Made by a program: the position numbers and the translations under genes | Assembly: GCF_004355005.1 (NCBI RefSeq) | Contig: NZ_SMSJ01000007.1 | Location: forward strand, 1-64,000 | Reading direction: 5' to 3' | Length of the DNA: 64,000 nt | DNA from: Dankookia rubra | Lineage (GTDB): Bacteria; Pseudomonadota; Alphaproteobacteria; Acetobacterales; Acetobacteraceae | The notes under the pieces: model-generated | Database searches by the model: none | What the model was told of the DNA's origin: nothing | What the model saw: the letters and a program-made list of their open reading frames with translations, nothing else | Part shown: positions 50,786-59,018 of the stretch, piece after piece | How positions within the stretch are numbered: the first letter of the stretch is position 1 | Layout: every line of letters begins with the position of its first letter

Positions 50786-51952
50786 ATGGAATTCAGGCTG
50801 ACCGACGAGCAGCGCGCGCTGATCGCGCCGGTGCGGGAAATGGCGCAGACCACCTTCCGCCAGCGGGCGCTGCGCTGGATGGACGGCACCTTCCCCTGGG
50901 ACAATATCCGCGACCTCGCGGGTCTCGGCGTGCTCGGGATGACGGTGCCGGAGGAGTATGGCGGCCTGGGCCTGCCGGTCTTCGAGACGGCGCTGGTCCT
51001 CGAGGAGATCGCCAAGGTTTGCTACCCCACGGCGATGGCGGTGCTGGGCGAGGCGGGGGTGCAGACCCGCGTCATCGCCAGGTATGCGCCAGAGGGCATC
51101 CGCGCCCGCATCCTGCCCGCGGTGGTCAGCGGCGACTGCATCCTGTCGATCTGCATGACCGAGCCGCATGCCGGCACCGACGTGGCGAACTACCGAACCA
51201 ATGCGGTGGTGAAGCACGACCGCGTCATCGTCAACGGCAGCAAGACGCTGATCAGCCGGGCGGAGGAAGCCGGCATGTTCGTCGTCTTCACCCGCATCGA
51301 CGGCCGCCCGGGCCGCGAGGGCATCGGCTGCGTGCTGGTCGAGCGCGGCACGCCGGGCCTGGCGGTGACCGGCACCTACCACACCATGGGCGGCGAGAAC
51401 CTGCACGAGGTGCAGTTCAACGACATGGAAGTGCCGCTCGAGAACCTCGTCCTGCGCGAGGACGGCTTCAAGCGGCTGCTGACCGCCTTCAACACCCAGC
51501 GTTGTCTCAACCCGTCGATCAGCCTCGGCCTGGCCGAGGGCGCCTTCGACGAGACCACGCGCTACGTGCGGGACCGGCCGGTCTTCGGCAAGCCGATCGC
51601 CGATTTCCAGGGCGTGCGCTGGAAGCTGGCCGACATGTACAAGGATATCGAGGCGGCGCGCGGCCTGCTCTACCGCGCCTGCTGGACCGCCGACCCGTTC
51701 CCCGACCCCTTCCTGGCGGCGACCGCCAAGGTTTTCTGCAACGAGATGGCGATCCGCGTGACCAATGAGGCGGTGCAGCTGCATGGCGGCTTCGGCTTCA
51801 CCGACGAATATCCGGTGTCGCGGTTGTACCGGGGGGCGCGCTACGGCTCGCTCGGCGGCGGTGCCTCGGAGACCCTGCGCGACCTGATCGGGCGGAAGCT
51901 GGCCGGCGAGGATCTGGGCCCCGACGGCATCATGGGCCTCGGCTACTTCTGA
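50786..51952 (+). CDS. Acyl-CoA dehydrogenase family flavoprotein
   Basis: This 388-residue enzyme has the acyl-CoA dehydrogenase fold: MEFRLTDEQRALIAPVREMA, GMTVPEEYGGLGLP, the FAD/substrate segment SICMTEPHAGTD and the C-terminal LHGGFGFTDEYPVSRLYRGAR. The usual catalytic Glu position near the last helix (YEGTSEI) reads GSLGGGASETLRD, so the base may lie elsewhere. The substrate is unknown. The start has GGAAGA 6 bases upstream. It follows repeat copy D and converges with cinA, overlapping it by 10 bases. Confidence 0.88.
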   Translation: MEFRLTDEQRALIAPVREMAQTTFRQRALRWMDGTFPWDNIRDLAGLGVLGMTVPEEYGGLGLPVFETALVLEEIAKVCYPTAMAVLGEAGVQTRVIARYAPEGIRARILPAVVSGDCILSICMTEPHAGTDVANYRTNAVVKHDRVIVNGSKTLISRAEEAGMFVVFTRIDGRPGREGIGCVLVERGTPGLAVTGTYHTMGGENLHEVQFNDMEVPLENLVLREDGFKRLLTAFNTQRCLNPSISLGLAEGAFDETTRYVRDRPVFGKPIADFQGVRWKLADMYKDIEAARGLLYRACWTADPFPDPFLAATAKVFCNEMAIRVTNEAVQLHGGFGFTDEYPVSRLYRGARYGSLGGGASETLRDLIGRKLAGEDLGPDGIMGLGYF

Positions 51953-52437
51953 GGCGCGGCCTCGAGGCACTGCACCAGCAGCGTCAGCAGCCGCGCGCCG
52001 AAGACGCGCATGTTCGCCACGCGGTCGGTATTGCCGGTCTCGATGGTGAGGGAGCGGCTGACCGGGCCGGCGACCGCGAGGACGCCATGCCCCGCGGCAT
52101 GGCCGTAGCTGTTGCCGGTCGGCCCCGCCGCACCGGCCTCGCCCAGGCCCCAGGCGGCGCCGAGGCGTTCGCGCGCCGCCTGCGCGAGCAGCGCGGCCAT
52201 CTCCTCGGAGGCCGGCGCCGCCGCCTTGAGCGCCGCGACCGGGACGCCCAGCAGCGTGGTCCGTGCGGCCCGCGTATAGACAACGCCGCCACCGAGGAAA
52301 TAGGCGCTGGCGCCGGGCACCGCGAGCAGCGCCGCCGAGACGAGCCCACCGGTCGCGCTTTCCCCCACCGCGATGGTCTCCCCGCGCGCCTTCAGCAAGG
52401 CGCCGGCGCGGGCGGCGATGGGCAGGAGCGTGTCCAT
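51943..52437 (-). CDS. CinA C-terminal family protein, nicotinamide-nucleotide amidase
   Basis: This 164-residue protein is the stand-alone CinA C-terminal (PncC) domain, which hydrolyses nicotinamide mononucleotide to nicotinate mononucleotide and ammonia in NAD salvage. Motifs are VGESATGGLVSAALLAVPG, YFLGGGVVYT, and the later GEAGAAGPTGN. It is slightly larger than E. coli PncC but has no N-terminal MoaB-like domain. Its 3-prime end overlaps the acyl-CoA dehydrogenase gene by 10 bases on the opposite strand. Confidence 0.88.
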   Translation of the reverse strand: MDTLLPIAARAGALLKARGETIAVGESATGGLVSAALLAVPGASAYFLGGGVVYTRAARTTLLGVPVAALKAAAPASEEMAALLAQAARERLGAAWGLGEAGAAGPTGNSYGHAAGHGVLAVAGPVSRSLTIETGNTDRVANMRVFGARLLTLLVQCLEAAPQK

Positions 52438-52567
52438 GGATGATCCTCCGGTCTCGCGGGAACGCTAGGCGGCAGCCCGGGCCGCGGCAAGCCGCGCGAT
52501 TGACAGTTGCGGGCGCGGCATGCTCGCCTTCGCCGCAAGCCCCGGGACGGGGCGCGGAGGATAACGC

Positions 52568-53419
52568 ATGCCCGCCTCCCTCTCCGCAGCCGCGGTCGCC
52601 GACTACGGCCGGCTGGGCTACCACTTCCCGATCCGCGCCTTCGCGCCGCCCGAGGCGGAGGCGATGCTGGCCCGGCTGCGGGCGACGGAAGCGAGGCTCG
52701 GCGGCAGGCTCACCGGGCGGATGAACCAGAAGCCGCATCTGCTCTTTCCCTGGATCTGCGACCTGGTGCGGCACCCCGCGGTGCTGGATGCGGTCGAGAG
52801 CGTGCTGGGGCCGAACCTGCTCTGCTGGAGCAGCCAGTTCTTCATGAAGGACGCGCGCGACCCGGCCTACGTGTCGTGGCACCAGGACGGCACCTATTGG
52901 GGCCTGTCGAGCCCCGAGGTCGTCACCGCCTGGATCGCCTTCACGCCCAGCATCCCGGAAAGCGGCAACATGCGCGTGGTGCCGGGCACGCACCGGACCA
53001 AGGTCCCGCATACCGATACCTTCGCGCAGGACAACCTGCTCTCGCGCGGGCAGGAGGTCGCGGTGCAGGTGAACGACGCGGAAGCGGTCGACATCAGCCT
53101 GCAACCCGGCGAGATGAGCCTGCACCACGTGCTGATCGTGCATGGCTCGGAGCCGAACCGCGCGGGCTGGCCACGGATCGGCCTCGCGGTGCGCTACGTC
53201 CCGACCCATGTCCGCCAGTTGGGCGGCCCGCGGGACAGCGCGCTGTTGGTACGCGGCCATGACAGCTTCGGCCATTTCGAGCACGAGACCGCGCCGGAGG
53301 CGGACCTGCACCCGCATGCCCTGGCGCGGCACAAGGCGATCATGGATCGGCAGCTTGCCATCCTTTATGCCGGCGCGGCGAAGGACGGGCAGCTCGGCGC
53401 GACGATCCAGCCCGGCTGA
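52568..53419 (+). CDS. Phytanoyl-CoA dioxygenase (PhyH) family oxygenase
   Basis: This 283-residue enzyme is an Fe(II)/2-oxoglutarate dioxygenase of the PhyH family. The iron ligands are His105 and Asp107 (VSWHQDGTYWG) and His192 (IVHGSEPNRAG), with a following Arg for 2-oxoglutarate. It is the first gene of a six-gene operon with a TauD-type dioxygenase next. Possible substrates are small acids, ectoine-like or phosphonate compounds; none can be chosen. A TTGACA box lies at 52500-52505 but without a good -10. Confidence 0.88.
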   Translation: MPASLSAAAVADYGRLGYHFPIRAFAPPEAEAMLARLRATEARLGGRLTGRMNQKPHLLFPWICDLVRHPAVLDAVESVLGPNLLCWSSQFFMKDARDPAYVSWHQDGTYWGLSSPEVVTAWIAFTPSIPESGNMRVVPGTHRTKVPHTDTFAQDNLLSRGQEVAVQVNDAEAVDISLQPGEMSLHHVLIVHGSEPNRAGWPRIGLAVRYVPTHVRQLGGPRDSALLVRGHDSFGHFEHETAPEADLHPHALARHKAIMDRQLAILYAGAAKDGQLGATIQPG

Positions 53420-53473
53420 GGCGTTGACGCGGCGGCCAGGGGTGACAGACTCCCGCCCGCGGAGGAAACAACC

Positions 53474-54376
53474 ATGCTCTCGATCGAACCGACCGGCGCC
53501 GTGCTGGGCGCCACCGTGCACGGGCTGGACCTGACCCGGCCCCTGGCGGATGCCGATTTCGCCGTCGTCCTGCGGGCGCTCGGCGAGCACGGCGTGCTGC
53601 GCATTCCGGGCCAGCGGATCGAGGCACGCGACCTCCGCGACTTTTCGCGGCGCTTCGGCAGCATCCAGGGCTCGGTGACCGGGAAGTTCCATCACCGGGA
53701 TGTGCCGGAGGTCGGCATCCTCTCCAACGTCGTCGAGAACGGCGAGCCGATCGGCATCGCCGATGCCGGGCAGGACTGGCACACCGACATGTCCTACACC
53801 GCGACCAAGGGCTTCGTGAACGTGCTCTACGCGGTGAAGGTGCCCGAGCGCGACGGCAGGTCCCTGGGCGACACGCTGTTTGCCAACATGCACGCGGCCT
53901 ATGAGGACCTGCCCGCCGAGATCAAGGCGCGGCTCGCCGGCATGACCGCGCGGCACGACTTCAACGTCTTCTGGGAGAACATGCGGACCCGCCCCGGCAG
54001 CGCCCGCGCGCCGCTGACGCCGGAACAGCGCGCCAAGCGCCCGCCGGCGGTGCACCCCGTCTTCATGACCCATCCGATCACCGGCCGCACCGTGCTCTAC
54101 TGCAATCCCGGCTATGCCGAGCGCATCCTGGAACTGCCCGAGGCGGAGAGCCGGGAGATGCTGGACTTCCTCTTCGCCCACCAGCTTCAGGCGAAGTACC
54201 AGTACGCACATAGCTGGACGGTCGGCGACGTGCTGATCTGGGATCATCTCGGCACGCTGCACAACGCCATCCCGGATTACGGCCCGCAGGAGGAACGGCT
54301 GATGCTGCGTTGCCAGGTGATGGCGGAGAGCGTCTTTGATCCGGGCTTTCGTCACCAGTGGCTGCGGGCGGCCTGA
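53474..54376 (+). CDS. TauD/TfdA family dioxygenase
   Basis: This 300-residue enzyme is a second Fe(II)/2-oxoglutarate dioxygenase, of the TauD/TfdA type. The metal triad is His103, Asp105 (DWHTDMSY) and His263 (DHLGTLHNAIPDY), with Arg275 or Arg279 for 2-oxoglutarate. Related enzymes act on taurine, 2,4-D or carnitine-like acids. It has a good GGAGGAAA site and starts 54 bases after PhyH. The FAH gene follows after 3 bases. Substrate unknown. Confidence 0.9.
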   Translation: MLSIEPTGAVLGATVHGLDLTRPLADADFAVVLRALGEHGVLRIPGQRIEARDLRDFSRRFGSIQGSVTGKFHHRDVPEVGILSNVVENGEPIGIADAGQDWHTDMSYTATKGFVNVLYAVKVPERDGRSLGDTLFANMHAAYEDLPAEIKARLAGMTARHDFNVFWENMRTRPGSARAPLTPEQRAKRPPAVHPVFMTHPITGRTVLYCNPGYAERILELPEAESREMLDFLFAHQLQAKYQYAHSWTVGDVLIWDHLGTLHNAIPDYGPQEERLMLRCQVMAESVFDPGFRHQWLRAA

Positions 54377-54379
54377 CCG

Positions 54380-55225
54380 ATGCGCATCGCCAGCTATGCC
54401 ACGCAAGCCGGCCCGTCCTTCGGCATCGTCACGCCGGATGGCATCGTCGATCTCGGCCGCCGCACGCCGCATGCGGATATCTCCGCCGCGCTTGCCGCGG
54501 GTGCGCTGCCGGACCTGGTTGCGCATGCCGCCGCGGCGCCCGACTTCGCCCTGGCCGATGTCACGCTGCTTCCCGCAGTGCCCTCGCCGCTTCGGAAGGT
54601 GCTCTGCGTTGGCCTGAACTACCGCGCCCATGTGGCCGAAAGCGCGGGTCGGGAGGTGCCGGAGAACCCGCGGATCTTTGCCCGCCTCGCCGATACCATC
54701 ATCGCGCATGGCGCGCCGCTCTGGCGACCCGTCAACTCCACGCATTTCGACTACGAGGGCGAGCTGGCCGTGGTCATCGGCAGGCCGGGCCGCCGGATCC
54801 CGGCAGCGCAGGTGCTCGACCACGTCGCCGCCTATACCATCTTCAACGACGGCAGCCTGCGCGACTACCAGAAGCACTCGGTCACGGCGGGGAAGAACTT
54901 CCCCAGCACTGGCCCGCTCGGCCCCTGGCTGGTCACCGCCGACGAGATCCCCGACCCGGCGGCGCTGACGCTGGAGACCCGGGTGAACGGCGAACGCCGG
55001 CAGCATACCCGGACCAGCGACATGATCCTCTCGGTCCCCGAGCTGATCGAGTACATTTCCGCCTTCACCTCGCTCTCGCCCGGCGACGTCATCGCCACCG
55101 GCACGCCCGAGGGCGTGGCCCATGCCCGCAAGCCGCCGCCCTGGCTCAAGCCCGGCGACGTGGTCGAGGTCGAGATCAGCGGCATCGGCATCCTGCGCAA
55201 CCCGGTGGTGGCGGAGCCGGCGTGA
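54380..55225 (+). CDS. Fumarylacetoacetate hydrolase (FAH) family protein
   Basis: This 281-residue enzyme belongs to the FAH superfamily, metal-dependent C-C bond hydrolases, decarboxylases or hydratases of 2-oxo acids. The motif KVLCVGLNYRAHVAES starts the catalytic domain, metal Glu residues lie in FDYEGELAVVIG, and the C-terminal GDVIATGTPEGVAHAR is a signature. The first 60 residues form the usual small N-terminal domain. It overlaps the next gene (GTGA). It may cleave or tautomerise the oxo-acid made by the dioxygenases. Confidence 0.9.
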   Translation: MRIASYATQAGPSFGIVTPDGIVDLGRRTPHADISAALAAGALPDLVAHAAAAPDFALADVTLLPAVPSPLRKVLCVGLNYRAHVAESAGREVPENPRIFARLADTIIAHGAPLWRPVNSTHFDYEGELAVVIGRPGRRIPAAQVLDHVAAYTIFNDGSLRDYQKHSVTAGKNFPSTGPLGPWLVTADEIPDPAALTLETRVNGERRQHTRTSDMILSVPELIEYISAFTSLSPGDVIATGTPEGVAHARKPPPWLKPGDVVEVEISGIGILRNPVVAEPA

Positions 55226-56787
55226 GCCTCCGCCTCGGCCTTTTCGCCGCGCTGCTGGCCCTGCCGGCCGCGGCGCAGACGCTGATCATGGCGGTCGGCG
55301 CGCCCGTCACATCGATCGACCCGCATTTCCACAATATCGGGCCCAACAACACTGTCGCCTCGATGCTGTTCGACACCCTGCTGCAGCAGGACGGCGACTC
55401 CCGGCTGCAGGCGGGCCTTGCCGAGCGCTGGGAGCCGGCCGCGGATGGCGATGGCTGGGAGTTCACCCTGCGCGAGGGCGTCCGCTTCCAGAATGGCGCG
55501 CCGCTCACCGCGGAGGACGTCGCCTTCACGCTGGCCCGGGTGCCGCGCGTCGCCAACAGCCCCGGCGCCTTCACCGTCTTCACCCGCCAGGTGCGGGCGG
55601 TCGAGATCCTTGATGACCGCCGCTTCCGCCTGCGCACCGGCGGCGCCTCCCCGGTGCTGCCGAACGACATCTCGCAGGTCGCCGTCCTGCACCACGTCAT
55701 CCACCGCGATGCGACGACGGAGGGCTTCAACTCCGGCGAGCTCGCCATCGGCACCGGCCCCTGGCGGCTGCAGTCCTGGCGCAGCGGCGACCGGATGGAA
55801 CTGGCTCGCAACGATGGCTGGTGGGGCGGGGCGTTGCCCTGGCAGCGCGTGACCTACCGGCTCATCCTGAACGACAGCGCCCGGGTCGCCGCGCTGCTCT
55901 CGGGCGACGTCGAGTTCATCGACCAGGTGCCGACCAGCGACATCGCCCGGCTGCGCCGCGACCAGCGCCTCGCCGTCTCGGACAAGCCGAGCCTCCGGCA
56001 CCTCTACCTCGCCTTCGATCACCTGCGGGACGGGCCGACGCCCTTTGTCACCGACAACGACGGCAAGCCCCTGCCGCGCAACCCGCTGAAGGATGTACGG
56101 GTACGCCGGGCGCTGTCGCTCGCCCTCGACCGCCGGGCGATCGTTGAGCGGGTGATGGAGGGTGTCGCGGTGCCGACCGGCCAGTTCATGCCGCCCGGCG
56201 CTTATGGCTACGATCCGACGATCCCGGTGCCGGAGATCGACACCGAGGCCGCGCGCCGCCTGCTGGCCGAAGCCGGTTATCCCCAGGGGTTCCGCCTGAC
56301 CCTGCACGGCTCGAACGACCGGTACCTCAACGATGCGCGCATCCTGCAGGCGGTCGCGCAGATGTGGAGCCGCGCCGGCGTGCGCACGGCGGTGGAGGCG
56401 GCGCCCTATGCGTCCTTCATCTCGCGCGCCAGCCGGCAGGAATTCTCCGCCTTCCTGGTCTCCTGGGGCTCTTCCTCCGGCGAGCCGTCCGCCGGGCTGC
56501 GCGCCGCCCTCGGCACCTGGGATCCGGCGAGCGGGATGGGCGCGGTCAACCGCAGCCGCTATTCCAACCCGGAATTCGACAAGCGGGTGCTGGCGGCCAT
56601 GAACATCCTCGATCCCGGGGCGCGGGAGCGGATGCTGCAGGAGGCGACGCGCGTCGCCATGGTGGACGACGCCGCGATCCTCACCACCCATTTCCAGGTC
56701 AATGTCTGGGCCATGCGCCGGGGCCTGCGGCATGACGGCCGCGCCGACGAGCGCAGCCGGCCGCAGGACATCCGGCCGGCCGAATAG
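55222..56787 (+). CDS. ABC transporter solute-binding protein, family 5 (DppA/OppA type)
   Basis: This 521-residue exported protein has a short signal peptide (LRLGLFAALLALPAAAQ) and the family 5 fold: SIDPHFHNIGPNNTVASMLF, then WEFTLREGVRFQNGAPLTAEDV, the classic signature. Typical ligands are peptides, nickel, or small acids. No ABC permease or ATPase genes are beside it. The GTG start overlaps the FAH stop. A TTT receptor follows after 12 bases, so the operon has two unrelated receptors. Confidence 0.88.
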   Translation: MSLRLGLFAALLALPAAAQTLIMAVGAPVTSIDPHFHNIGPNNTVASMLFDTLLQQDGDSRLQAGLAERWEPAADGDGWEFTLREGVRFQNGAPLTAEDVAFTLARVPRVANSPGAFTVFTRQVRAVEILDDRRFRLRTGGASPVLPNDISQVAVLHHVIHRDATTEGFNSGELAIGTGPWRLQSWRSGDRMELARNDGWWGGALPWQRVTYRLILNDSARVAALLSGDVEFIDQVPTSDIARLRRDQRLAVSDKPSLRHLYLAFDHLRDGPTPFVTDNDGKPLPRNPLKDVRVRRALSLALDRRAIVERVMEGVAVPTGQFMPPGAYGYDPTIPVPEIDTEAARRLLAEAGYPQGFRLTLHGSNDRYLNDARILQAVAQMWSRAGVRTAVEAAPYASFISRASRQEFSAFLVSWGSSSGEPSAGLRAALGTWDPASGMGAVNRSRYSNPEFDKRVLAAMNILDPGARERMLQEATRVAMVDDAAILTTHFQVNVWAMRRGLRHDGRADERSRPQDIRPAE

Positions 56788-56799
56788 GGAAGCACCGCG

Positions 56800-57762
56800 A
56801 TGATCGCCCGCCGCCTGCTGCTTGGCGCCACGTTCGCTGCACCCACCATCGCCCGCGCGCAAGCGGTCTGGCCGACGCGACCGGTGCGCGTCGTCGTGCC
56901 CTTCCCGCCGGGCGGCTCCAACGACGTCATGGCCCGGCCGCTCGCCGAGCGCCTGCAATCCCGCTTCGGCCAGCCCTTCGTCGTCGAGAACCGCGGCGGT
57001 GCCAGCGGCTCGATCGGCGCGACGGCGGTGGCGCAGGCACCGGCGGACGGCCATACGCTGATGGTCACCTCCTCCTCCTTCGCCACCTCGGCGGTGCTGC
57101 AGAAGACCAGCTGGGACGCCGAACGCAGCTTCGATGCCGTCGCCATCCTGGCCCGCGCGCCCTACTACCTCCTGACTAACCCCGACTTCCCGCCGCGCGA
57201 CGTGCAGTCGCTGGTCGCCTGGGCGAAGGCGCGGCCGGGCGCGGTGGATTACGGCTCCTCCGGCACCGGCGGGCTGAACCATGTGGTCAGCGAGTATTTC
57301 TGCCAGGCCGCCGGCATCCGCATGACCCATGTGCCCTACAAGGGCACCGCCCAGGCGGTGACCGACCTGATCGCCGGGACGATCCAGCTGGTCATCACCA
57401 CCGTCGCCAGCGCCAATGCGGCGATCCGCGAGGGCCGCGTCAGGGTCATCGCCGCCGCTGCGCCGGGCGGGATGCTGCCGCCCGAGGTGCCGGCGGTGCG
57501 CACCGTGCGCGAGCAGGGCGTGGACTACGAGGCGGATATCTGGTGGGGCCTGCTGGCGCCGAAGAGCCTGCCGCCGCCGGTGCGCCGCGCCATCCATGCC
57601 GCGGTCACCGAGGCCCTGGCCGAGCCCTCGCTCCGCCGCATCTACGAGGCCGAGGGGGCCGTGCCGTCGCCCGGCCCCTACGATGAATTCGCCGCCGTCC
57701 TGCGCGCCGACATGGACCGCTGGCGCAAGGTGGCGGAGGCGGCGAACATACGGATCGAATGA
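56800..57762 (+). CDS. Tripartite tricarboxylate transporter (TTT/Bug family) periplasmic receptor
   Basis: This 320-residue protein is the third Bug-family receptor in the window. Signal peptide MIARRLLLGATFAAPTIARA; family motifs WPTRPVRVVVPFPPGGSND, GQPFVVENRGGASGSIG and APADGHTL. It overlaps the CoA-transferase start by 4 bases (ATGA), so it is in the same operon as the dioxygenases. Its likely ligand is the acid degraded by that operon. Confidence 0.92.
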   Translation: MIARRLLLGATFAAPTIARAQAVWPTRPVRVVVPFPPGGSNDVMARPLAERLQSRFGQPFVVENRGGASGSIGATAVAQAPADGHTLMVTSSSFATSAVLQKTSWDAERSFDAVAILARAPYYLLTNPDFPPRDVQSLVAWAKARPGAVDYGSSGTGGLNHVVSEYFCQAAGIRMTHVPYKGTAQAVTDLIAGTIQLVITTVASANAAIREGRVRVIAAAAPGGMLPPEVPAVRTVREQGVDYEADIWWGLLAPKSLPPPVRRAIHAAVTEALAEPSLRRIYEAEGAVPSPGPYDEFAAVLRADMDRWRKVAEAANIRIE

Positions 57763-59003
57763 ACGGGACCACCATGCCGCACCGCCGCCATTTCGACCCC
57801 GCCGCCACCGGCGCCCTGCAGGGTGTCCGCGTCGTAGACCTCTCGCGCCTGGTCGCGGGCAACCTGCTGACCAAGGTGCTGGCCGACCACGGCGCCGAGG
57901 TGGTGAAGGTGGAGCCGCCCGAGGGCGACACGCTGCGCGCCTGGCGGATCAATGGCATCTCCACCACCTGGAAGACGCTGTCACGCAACAAGCTCTCGGT
58001 CTGCCTCGACCTGCGGAACCCGGAAGCGATCGCCGTGGTGAAGCGGATGGTCGCGGGCGCGGCGATGCTCGTCGAGAGCTTCCGCCCCGGCATCCTCGAA
58101 GTCATGGGCCTCTCGCCCGAGGTGCTGCTGGCGATCAACCCGGCGCTGGTGATCGTCCGTGTCAGCGGCTGGGGGCAGGACGGGCCCTACCGCCACAAGC
58201 CCGGCTTCGGCACCCTGGTCGAGGGCTATTCCGGCTTCGCCGCGGTGAACGGCTTCGCCGACCGCGAGCCGGTGCTGCCGCCGATGTACATGGCGGACGG
58301 CTATGCCGGGCTGTACGGCGCGGCGACCGCGATGATCGCGCTGCGTCACGCGGAAGCCATGGGGCAGGGGCAGGTGATCGACCTGACGCTCTTCGACCCG
58401 ATCCACGTGATGATGGAGCCGCAGCACGCCAACTGGCAGTTGACCCGCCAGCCCAAGCCACGCACCGGCAGCCGCAGCACCAATGCCGTGCCGCGCAACG
58501 CCTACCGCACCAGCGACGGCGGCTGGGTCTGCCTTTCGGCCTCGACGCAGGGGATGACGGAGAAGCTGCTGCGGAGCATCGGGCGGGAGGAGCTGATCAC
58601 CGACCCCCGCTTCCGCACCAATGCCGACCGCGTCCGCCATGGCGAAGAGCTGGACGCCATCATTGCCGGTTATATCGCGGCGCTCACACTCGAGCAGACG
58701 CTGGCGCATTTCGACAAGGCGGGCGTCACCATCGGCCCCATCATGGACGCCCAAATGCTGGAGCACGACCGCTACGTCGCCGAGCGCGAGGCGGTGATCG
58801 AGGTGCCGGACGATGAAATGCCGGGCGGCTGGCTGCCGATGCATGGCATGGTGCCGCGGCTGTCGGCGACGCCCGGCATCCTGGCCCGACCGGCGCCACA
58901 GATCGGCGAGCACAACGCGCAGATCCTGGCGCCGGTGCTGGGCGAGGCGGAGTACGAACGCCTCTGCAGGTCGGGTGTGGTGCGCGGCCCAGGCGATGCC
59001 TGA
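57759..59003 (+). CDS. CaiB/BaiF family (class III) CoA-transferase
   Basis: This 414-residue enzyme belongs to the class III CoA-transferases, which move CoA between carboxylic acids. The N-terminal motif LQGVRVVDLSRLVAGNLLTK, then VVKVEPPEGDTLRAW and VSGWGQDGPYRHKPGFGTLV are typical. At the position of the catalytic Asp in formyl-CoA transferase (GFDL) this protein has GFGT, as in some other members. It would activate an acid as its CoA ester, the last step encoded in the six-gene operon. Confidence 0.9.
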   Translation: MNGTTMPHRRHFDPAATGALQGVRVVDLSRLVAGNLLTKVLADHGAEVVKVEPPEGDTLRAWRINGISTTWKTLSRNKLSVCLDLRNPEAIAVVKRMVAGAAMLVESFRPGILEVMGLSPEVLLAINPALVIVRVSGWGQDGPYRHKPGFGTLVEGYSGFAAVNGFADREPVLPPMYMADGYAGLYGAATAMIALRHAEAMGQGQVIDLTLFDPIHVMMEPQHANWQLTRQPKPRTGSRSTNAVPRNAYRTSDGGWVCLSASTQGMTEKLLRSIGREELITDPRFRTNADRVRHGEELDAIIAGYIAALTLEQTLAHFDKAGVTIGPIMDAQMLEHDRYVAEREAVIEVPDDEMPGGWLPMHGMVPRLSATPGILARPAPQIGEHNAQILAPVLGEAEYERLCRSGVVRGPGDA

Positions 59004-59018
59004 GCCGCGCGGGCCACG

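Noticed and set aside
49739-55123. A 1794-codon open frame on the minus strand
   Set aside because: It runs antisense to, or in the wrong frame with, several clearly real genes (SDR, acyl-CoA dehydrogenase, PhyH, TauD, FAH). It is an artefact of high GC and has no domain.
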